Part shown: positions 56,937 through 64,000 of the stretch, one piece after another
Position numbering within the stretch: the first letter of the stretch is position 1
How the letters are laid out: each line of letters starts with the position of its first letter
Origin: Cavenderia fasciculata
Taxonomy: Eukaryota > Evosea > Eumycetozoa > Acytosteliales > Cavenderiaceae
Assembly: GCF_000203815.1 (NCBI RefSeq)
Contig: NW_004457737.1
Coordinates: 1,612,001-1,676,000 of the forward strand
Length of the DNA: 64,000 bases
Direction of reading: 5' to 3'
The notes under the pieces: generated by a model
Told to the model about the DNA's origin: nothing
What the model saw: only the letters and a program-made list of their open reading frames with translations
The model's database searches: none
Made by a program: the position numbers and the translations under genes

Positions 56937-58229
56937 TGTTAACCTTTATATAATTTTTTAGAACTATGGATGGGAGCACATCCATCAGGACCATCAAAAG
57001 TAGAAATAGAGAATCATAAACTTGTACCACTAAAAGAATATATAGAAATGAATGGAGGTAGTGAAAAGCTGCTTGGTAGCAAGGTAGTTGAAAGATTCGG
57101 TCAAGATTTTCCTTTTCTTTTTAAAGTCTTGTCCATTAGAACTGCTCTATCTATTCAATCTCATCCCGATTCTAAATTGGCCAAACAATTACATTCTTCT
57201 TTTCCCGATATTTACAAGTACGTAATCAAATCAACAACAACTATTCGTATTCTTCCTCTTATATCATTTTTTTTATTTTGTTAGGGACCCATATCATAAA
57301 CCAGAGATTGCAATTGCTTTAACTCCATTTAAAGCATTATGTAGTTTTAGAAAACTATCTGAAATATTAGAATTTATTGATAATGTAAAGGAATTAAAAG
57401 ATACCATTTCATCTCAACTTGATTTAAATCAAGGTAAGAAAAAAAAGAAAAGAAAAAGAAATGATAATTTTATACTAATCTCTCTTTTACTTTAGTAAAC
57501 AAAAATAATTGTAATTTATATCTTCAATCAATTGTAACAGCATTATTACAAGCTGATAGTACATTGGTAGCAAATCAATTATTATTATTGACCAATAGAT
57601 TGGAAAAAGAAAGAGATGGCAACAACAAATTGAATCAATTAATATTAACATTACATCAACAATATGTTGGTGATGTTGGTGTATTCTTTGCCTATCTTTT
57701 AAATTATATGGAGATGCAACCTGGAGAGGCATTGTATCTTCCTGCAGGTGAACCACATGCTTATATTGCAGGTGATTGTATCGAATGTATGGCACCAAGT
57801 GATAATGTAGTGCGTGCAGGTCTCACACCCAAACTAAAGGACTGGAAGACACTGGCTCAAATGCTAACCTATACCACTGGATGTCCCAGCTATGTAACAC
57901 CAACAACCCATGAATCCAACGGTGTCAAATCATGTCTCTTTCAACCACCAGTCGATGAGTTTGAAGTTGAACGCATCCAATTATCACCATCATCCTCTTA
58001 CACTTCTACACATCAATCTCCATCCATTGTATTACTAACAGATTCTTCTGTAACCATCAACAAAACAAATTATAACTCTTCTTCTTCTTCCTCAAACCCA
58101 ACAATACTACGTCAAGGTACTGTTTTATTTGTTCCTTGCAATACTGAATTAAAGATTGAAAATCAAAATCAATCAACTGATTCAACTCTATTTATTGCTA
58201 GAGTCAATAGTAGATTATTTAATCAATAA
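56725..58229 (+). CDS. mpi: Mannose-6-phosphate isomerase (type I PMI)
   Basis: Four exons, 56725-56848, 56962-57217, 57285-57433 and 57496-58229, give 420 aa. This zinc enzyme interconverts fructose-6-phosphate and mannose-6-phosphate. Key blocks are NYNWGKYGADSAVAKL, ELWMGAHPSGPSKV, FLFKVLSIRTALSIQSHPD (zinc-site Gln and His), DPYHKPEIAIALTPFKALC, the EALYLPAGEPHAYIAGDCIE zinc site and SDNVVRAGLTPK. Intron 1 is almost wholly an (AATC)n repeat. Divergent from gmd. Confidence 0.95.
56854..56936 (+). repeat. (AATC)n microsatellite filling mpi intron 1
   Basis: About 20 uninterrupted copies of AATC/CAAT occupy most of the 113-nt intron 56849-56961. The same tetranucleotide occurs in shorter runs elsewhere in the window (for example 1298-1330 and 8815-8838). 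Confidence 0.95.
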
Positions 58230-58597
58230 TAAATCAAAAGTATATATAATATATAATGACGTTGTAATCCTAAATTAAGAAATCTAGAACATCAATATGT
58301 CGATTCGATGATGATATTTTCGTTTGAACTGGAGCCGAGGAAGAGAAAGACGAATTTAGTTTTTCGGAACACCCATGTCATTCTCATACTCCGGAATTTT
58401 CTTCAGGAATAAGAATCATTCATCACAAATGCTTATATAAAAACAACAATATCTATTTATTTGATTCATTTCAATTTCAAATATACATACATATAAACAT
58501 ATAAACAAAGAGATATATATATAAATAATCATTTATATATATTATTTACAATTAAATCATATCAATTAAACAACAATTTTTAAAGATTTCTAGAAAG
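58230..58597. other. Intergenic 368 bp
   Basis: The first 180 bp are mixed composition (about 58,290-58,420) and the rest is the A+T-rich leader of the oxidoreductase gene. No RNA gene was recognised. Confidence 0.45.
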
Positions 58598-59659
58598 ATG
58601 ATGAATGCAGCAGTATTACATAAAGCAGGAGTTCCTGTTTATGAAACATTCCCAATCCCTCAAGTATCAAATCCAGAAGAAGAGGTGATTGCCGATGTAT
58701 TGGCATCGAGTATCAAACAATTAGATATTGGTAAAGCTAGTGGAAGACATTACCTCTCATACAAGACATTCCCAACTACCGTAGGTGTTGATGGTATTGC
58801 TCGTTTGGATGATGGTAGATTAGTCTATGCTATGGGTATTACTGGTATGTTTGCTGAAAAGGCATTGCTTAAAAAGGATAAATGGGTTGTATTGGATCAA
58901 GAAAATACTTCAAATGTTGTTGCTGCTGCTTCTGTACCAAATGCTATTTTAGGTGCTGGTATGTAAAATATATAAAAGTATAAGTAAAAGTATAAGTATA
59001 CTTATTCTATTTCAATTTCTATTTCTAATTTAGGAATGGCATTAAATATTAGAGGACAATTTAAAAAAGGAAATGTTGTATTTGTAAATGGAGCAACTGG
59101 ATTTACAGGTAAAGTAGCAGTTCAACTTGCAAAGATATCGGGTGCAGCTTATGTAGTTGCATCTGGACGTAATGAAAACACATTAAAAGAGATGAAGGAA
59201 AAGTATGGAATCGATGACTATGTAGTACTAGGTGACAATGAAGAGGCATTTACTCAAAAGGTAAAGGAAATACATTCAAAACATCCATTTGATGTTGTCA
59301 TTGATTATCTTTGGGGTCGTCCAGCTGAATTGGTTTTAGATGTATTGGCAGCTGCTCCCAAACACACCGTAGACAATATCATTAGATATGTTACCGTCGG
59401 TGAAATGGCAGGTTCGAGTGTACCCATCAAATCAGCCTATCTACGTTCTTCGGGTCTTGAAATTGTTGGGTCTGGTTTTGGATCATTCCCACCAGGTGAA
59501 ATTGAACGTTATCTCAAACAACACCTAAACTCTATACTGTCACTTGTCAATCAAGGTAAATTAATCCTTGATACTCAAACTGTTGAATTTAAAGATATTG
59601 AATCAAATTGGTTAAACAAAGATTCAAAAAAAAGATTAGTTGTTAAAATTCAACAATAA
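58598..59659 (+). CDS. Zinc-independent quinone oxidoreductase-like MDR protein
   Basis: Exons 58598-58958 and 59034-59659 give 328 aa. It is a medium-chain dehydrogenase/reductase: an N-terminal GroES-like domain with SSIKQLDIGKASGRHYLSYK and PTTVGVDGIARLDDGR, then a Rossmann domain with VFVNGATGFTGKVAVQLAKI (a nucleotide loop of the AxxGxxG kind, suggesting NADPH). The Cys/His zinc ligands of alcohol dehydrogenases are absent. It probably reduces quinones or enones; the substrate is unknown. The splice falls in the linker NAILGAG/MALN, usual for the domain boundary. The start codon directly follows AAGATG; a second ATG follows at once. Confidence 0.88.
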
Positions 59660-59704
59660 ACAAATAAATTAAAAGTATTTATAAATTATTATTATTATGA
59701 TTAT

Positions 59705-60228
59705 TTAAGAGGAAGATGTTTCAAGTAAAGTTTTACCAGCAACACAAATAGTTACACCAGTTAATACACATAACATTCCAACATATGATCCTAAAAATAA
59801 ATAAATAAATAAATAAAAAAGTTATTAATCTTTCTTTTTCTTTTCTTTTCTTTTGAATTCCTTTTCATACTCCAACCTAATAATCTTTCCTTTAATAACA
59901 TTCCAGTAAAAGCAGTGAATAAAAAGGTTAAAGAGTTTGAAATCGGTACGACAAGAGATATGTCGGCATGACCAAGAGTATAGAAAAATACGATAGAGCC
60001 ACTAAGATTGATGACCATCGGTATAAAGTATGTTGGTTTTGTCCAAAGATAGATAAACTCTGATATGAATTGCATGACTGCACTATTTTTCTTGATTGAT
60101 GATACTCCTTCACTACCACGTTTAATAAATGGATTGGTACATCCCCAAATCATTCCAACTGCAATCAATGCAAGTGCATTTTCTATGTATAACAAATTAG
60201 AAACATAAAGTTGATAGTAGTCATTCAT
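59705..60228 (-). CDS. TMEM234-like multi-pass membrane protein
   Basis: Exons 60228-59877 and 59790-59705 give 145 aa. Four membrane helices in EamA-half style: LALIAVGMIWGCTNPFIKRG, the PTYFIPMVINLSGSIVFFYT block, VVPISNSLTFLFTAFTGMLL and GSYVGMLCVLTGVTICVAG. The WGxTNPxxKRGS motif and the NxSGSxxF block are typical of TMEM234. The junction KERLLG/SYVGM is conserved. The N-terminus is less certain: the first ATG (60228) is used, but an acceptor-like CATAG before ENALALI leaves room for another first exon near 60,420-60,500. Function is unknown in amoebae. Confidence 0.8.
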
Positions 60229-60611
60229 TCATTCGCTCCATACCAAATTGACCCATCTATCTAATCTATAGTTTTTTATAAACTACTATTCTCTTTTTTA
60301 ATATATGTACAAATGATGATGATGATGATACTCTCTAAATGTGTGAACAAACAGATCGCTTCAAATGAACCTTTTAAAATTAAAATATTAAATAAATTAA
60401 ATTCACAAAAATCACCTCTGACAGAACATGAACCAAGACGAAAATAACTTTTAAACTCTGTTGTTAGTATCATTCTTCTTTTTAAACTATAACTATTCAT
60501 TTATTCTATCTATCATCATATTCATTCGTTTAGACTGATATAGAGGTAGAGTGATATATAGAACGATAGAGAGAGAATATATAAACCTCAGATAGAGAGA
60601 GAGAGAGAAGG
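60229..60611. other. Intergenic 383 bp between divergent membrane-protein genes
   Basis: It has (ATG)n at 60312-60331 and (GA)n at 60590-60608 next to the slc33a1 start. A 74-codon minus frame (60276-60500) may be a leader or alternative first exon of the TMEM234-like gene; unsupported. Confidence 0.4.
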
Positions 60612-62493
60612 ATGATTAAAATATTTAAACATACAAGTCTATATAAAAGGTTTGGTGATGATTTAGGAAACATTATATGGTTAATTATACTTTGTATGTT
60701 ATATATTATACTTTTACTTATCTTTTTTCTTTTCTATTTACTTTTTACTTTTTTAAGATTTATTTCAAGGTATACCATTAGGATTAACATTTGGTACTAT
60801 ACCTTTCTTATTACATAAACATTCAACGTATACACAGATTGGAATATTTTCATTGACTGGATTTCCGTATAGTCTCAAGATTCTATGGTCACCGTTTGTA
60901 GATAGTTACTATTTCAAGAGTTTTGGTCGGAGAAAGTCATGGATTGTTCCTATTCAATTGTTGGCAGGTTCAATGTTTTTGGTTCTGGCCAATGGTAACA
61001 TCATCGATGATCTCATTGAACACAGTGAAACAGAGATTATAAAGATTACTCTGTTGTTTGGATCGTTTGTCGTTATGATGGCTACACAAGACATTGCAGT
61101 TGATGGATGGGCTTTGACTATTCTCTCTAAAGCCAACGTTCACCTTGCCAGTACATGTCAGAATATAGGACTTAGTACTGGTTTCTTTTTATCGTATACT
61201 GTCTATTTGGCATTGTCTAGTGCCGAATTTTCAAACAAATATATTCGTCCGTCGTCACATTACAATGCCGATGTTGGTATCATCACACTATCTAGTTATT
61301 TGTATTTCTGGGGTCTCATCTATATAGTATTTAGTATTATTTTGGCGACAATGAAAAATGAAGAAAGAACTAATCAATCATCAACACCAAATGGAGGTTC
61401 ACCAAAATTAAATAGTAGTACAAACAAAAAATTGGATGATCCACAACAACAACAACAATTAATCAATAATAATGAATCAATGAATTTACAACAACAAGAA
61501 GATGATGAAATGGAAGAAACAGATTTAAAACCAATTCAAATCTATCAATATCTTTGGAAGATTATTAGTTTACCTCATATTAGAACACTATCGATGATGT
61601 TTTTATTGAGTAAAGTTGTTTTTCAATCAAATGAAAGTGCTCTTTCTCTAAGACTATTGGAATTGGGTATGAAGAAAGAGGATTTGGCTAGTTTCTCAAT
61701 CTTTCAATTTCCTTGTACCATTCTATTCTCAATTGTCGCCGGTAAATTAATTAGAGATAATCCTTTAACAATTGTATGTAAATTAAATATTTATTAATAT
61801 AAATATTAATGAATCAATCATTCTTTTCTTTTTTAGTGGACAAAAGCATACTTTTTTGGTGTAGTATTTGTATTTTTGAATATGTTATCGGTTGTATTTT
61901 TCCAAAAAGGTTGGTTCTTTTATTTCATTTTATTATTATTGTCTACTTGCTCATCATTCATGTCGACGCTTATGAGTGTTGGTCAAGGTGGTTTCTTTTT
62001 AAAAATTAGTGAAAAGAATCATCATATAGGTGGCACTTATTTAACTTTTTTAAATACTAGTATGTAAAAGATAAAAAATAATAATTAATAATAATAATAT
62101 ATATATTTATTCATTTTTCTTAATTTGAATTTAGTTGCAAATCTTGGAGGAACATGGCCTAAATTTTTAATTCTAACTTTGATTGATAAATTTACATCTA
62201 CTCAATGTGTAATTCCAAATGGAGGTAAGCTTAAACAAACTCAATCATCTTTATTTTTAATATTAATTTATTTATTTATTTTAGTGATTGTTGAATTAAT
62301 TGGAACTACAGACGAAATTAAATCACTATGTAATGATGAAGGAGGTGAGATTGTTACCACTAGAGATGGATATTTTACGGTTACAATCATTTTGGTTGTA
62401 TATGGTCTCATTATGCATAGAATATTAACAAAAAAGATGATCCCCATTGAAAAGATTAAACCTTCTAGTTTCGCAATTGCAAAAGGGGAATAA
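60612..62493 (+). CDS. slc33a1: Acetyl-coenzyme A transporter (SLC33A1/AT-1 family)
   Basis: Five exons, 60612-60693, 60758-61773, 61837-62059, 62135-62224 and 62285-62493, give 539 aa. It belongs to the major facilitator-like AT-1 family, which imports acetyl-CoA into the ER/Golgi for protein and glycan acetylation. Family blocks: LYLFQGIPLGLTFGTIPFLL, FSLTGFPYSLKILWSPFVDS, FGRRKSWIVPIQLLAGSMF, ATQDIAVDGWALTILSK, FQSNESALSLRLLELGM, NLGGTWPKFLILTLIDK and TTRDGYFTVT. A polyQ-containing hydrophilic loop sits between helices 6 and 7. The last intron (60 nt) is in frame without a stop, so retention would insert 20 residues. Splicing is favoured because the insert is not conserved. Confidence 0.93.
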
Positions 62494-62749
62494 AGACAAC
62501 TAATAAAAAATTAACTTGAATAACAATAATGATCATTCCAAATGTGGTTGGTCTTTTGCCGTTTGATTTTTTTTAATTTTTCAAACCATCCGCTGCGAGT
62601 TGATTGGAGACGTGTCCACGTGGGCTCCCAGATATATGTGATTTTTTTGAACAGTTAACTTTGAGGTTAAAATGAATCTTCATCTCTTCTTTTTTTTTTA
62701 TTCTCTTCTCTCTCTCTCTCTCAACAGATAAACAGATACAAATACAACA

Positions 62750-63732
62750 ATGGAACCTATTAAAGAACAAGTTTGGTATATTACTGGTATGATATGTTAT
62801 GATCTTCACTTCCTCACTTTTCATAAAAGCTTTGTTAACACATTTATATTTGATATTGATATATTTAGGTGCAACTGGTGGTTTAGGTCTAGCTTTGGCT
62901 GAGAAGGTACTTTCAGCAGGACACAAGGTAGCTGGTACCACTCGTGATCTTCAAAAGTTTGAAAAGACTGGTCTTGCCACTAAATATGGTGACAAGTTTT
63001 TAGCAGTCCAAACAGACCTCATCGATGAAGAAATCTTAAAGGCTTCCTTTGTTAAAGTTGTACAAGTATTTGGTAGAATTGATATCGTTGTCAATAACTC
63101 TGGATATGCTCAACCAGGTGCCATTGAAGGTAAAATTAAAAAAATAGAAAAAAAGGGATAATATTGACACTTTATCTTTTTTAGAAATCTCAACCAAAGA
63201 ATACAAAGAAAACTTTGATATTAATTTCTTTGCACCATTGAGTGTTATGAGATACGCTATTCCATACCTCAAGGAAAAGAGTGGACACATCTACAATATT
63301 GCTTCTATTGCTGGTTTCACTCATTTCGAAGGATGTTCAGCCTACTCTTCATCCAAGTATGCTCTTATTGGTGCCAGTGAATCATTGGCCTATGAATTAA
63401 AACCATACAATGTAAAGGTCACCGCTGTTTGCCCAGGTACCTTTGAGACTCCAATTCTTGCCGGTTTCCCAAAACCTGCTCATGTTATCCCAGAATATGA
63501 CTCTGCCAACTTTATCCATGTCTGGTTGGCAAGAAGAAAGGGATTGCCATTGGGTGACCCAGAAAAGTATGCCGAAATTTTGTTGCACTATGCCAACAGA
63601 GATGATGCTCCAGTTAAATTGTTCGTTGGTCCAGATGCCGTTGACATTGCTCAACAAGAAATTGATAAAACTCAAGCTGAATTGAATAGTTATAAGGAAT
63701 TTGTTTCAAATACTGCTATTGCTCCAAAATAA
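62750..63732 (+). CDS. Short-chain dehydrogenase/reductase
   Basis: Three exons, 62750-62786, 62869-63129 and 63185-63732, give 281 aa. The nucleotide motif TGATGGLGLALAEKVLSAGH spans intron 1; NNSGYAQPG (N-N-x-G type), catalytic Ser of IASIAGFTHFEGC, Tyr-x-x-x-Lys of YSSSKYAL and VCPGTFETPI are present. The pattern is that of classical SDRs with a TTRD segment that suits NADP, similar to bacterial and fungal oxidoreductases of unknown substrate. It is not closely related in sequence to the HSD17B10-type protein in this window. Intron 2 lies just after the GAIEE turn. Confidence 0.9.
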
Positions 63733-63788
63733 ATTAATTAATTAAATAATTTTTTTTTTTTAAATATTTATAGTTTTCTTTTTATTAA

Positions 63789-64000
63789 TTAATTATTATA
63801 AACATTTCTTGGAGTTGTGAATGGAGTATGAATACCACCAAAAATGATCTTAAAATCAGATGTTGACTTTGCAGCATTATTATTTAAACGGTCAGAGTCA
63901 GAATCGGAGTCGGAATCAGAATCAGAGTCAGAGTCCCCACAGTGATGGTTTGGATTTGGACCTACACACTTGCTAACAAGGTTGGCAAGTTGTTGTGGGA
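63789..64000 (-). CDS. C-terminal part of an unrecognised protein (5' end outside window)
   Basis: Read on the minus strand from the window edge, an open frame gives QQLANLVSKCVGPNPNHHCG, an Asp-Ser dipeptide run (eight units, 63899-63937), then DFKIIFGGIHTPFTTPRNVY and a TAA at 63789-63791. It is tail-to-tail with the SDR gene, 56 bp away. No family can be named from this piece; the DS repeat suggests a linker near the C-terminus. Confidence 0.6.
   Translation of the reverse strand, partial: PQQLANLVSKCVGPNPNHHCGDSDSDSDSDSDSDSDRLNNNAAKSTSDFKIIFGGIHTPFTTPRNVYNN

Noticed and set aside
58400-58425. Heat-shock-element-like GGAATTTTCTTCAGGAAT
   Set aside because: The TTC/GAA units are not in the regular 5-bp spacing, and A+T-rich DNA gives many partial matches.

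Overview
This window is nuclear DNA from a dictyostelid social amoeba. The evidence is an A+T-rich genome, very short introns (about 60-120 bp, mostly GTAAGT/GTATGT...TAG), polyQ/polyN/polyS tracts inside otherwise conserved proteins, dense trinucleotide and tetranucleotide repeats, and gene families typical of Dictyostelia (fibro-slime/Cys-rich extracellular proteins, EGF/IPT membrane proteins, GATA factors, CDC15-type kinases). Base composition is less extreme than I would expect for D. discoideum, so a group 1-3 species is plausible, but I cannot name it.

Layout. 1-10.7 kb: end of a metallophosphoesterase gene, a damaged fibro-slime/Cys-rich gene, the ESCRT factor Vta1, the mitochondrial Rho GTPase Miro (gemA), an unrecognised protein, the GPI transamidase catalytic subunit and a Vti1-like protein without a visible SNARE motif. 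12-25.3 kb: kynurenine 3-monooxygenase, a CDC15/MAP3K-type kinase, methionine synthase reductase (frameshifted), an Rrg7-like mitochondrial protein, a coding relic, and a kinase-PH-RhoGAP protein whose HRD motif is HRN. 26-36.7 kb: proteasome beta-2, SURF2, PPIL4-type cyclophilin, small membrane proteins, an EGF/IPT membrane protein and an HSD17B10-type dehydrogenase. 36.7-42.3 kb is a 5.6 kb gene-free block leading into a GATA transcription factor gene. 45-53 kb: a CRAL-TRIO protein, small membrane proteins, TFIIF-alpha, two low-complexity proteins, and a tRNA-Met(CAT) followed by a 290-bp pyrimidine tract. 53.6-64 kb: imidazolonepropionase, a divergent GDP-mannose dehydratase / mannose-6-phosphate isomerase pair, a quinone oxidoreductase, TMEM234, the acetyl-CoA transporter SLC33A1, a short-chain dehydrogenase and the end of one more gene.

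The genes are mostly housekeeping and unrelated to one another. The exception is gmd/mpi: two steps of the mannose to GDP-fucose route share a 337-bp intergenic region. Three genes (fibro-slime, mtrr, kinase-RhoGAP) each need one extra base beside a short homopolymer to restore a conserved frame. That pattern suggests sequence undercalls as much as biology.

Exon coordinates were worked out by hand from splice consensus, reading phase and family similarity. Introns were accepted only where the phases close. I found no CRISPR array, prokaryotic operon or intact transposon, and no clearly new biological system. The strongest leads are the HRN pseudokinase-RhoGAP, the Vti1-like protein without a SNARE motif, the coding relic at 20.7-21.3 kb, and two perfect long palindromes in promoter-side DNA.
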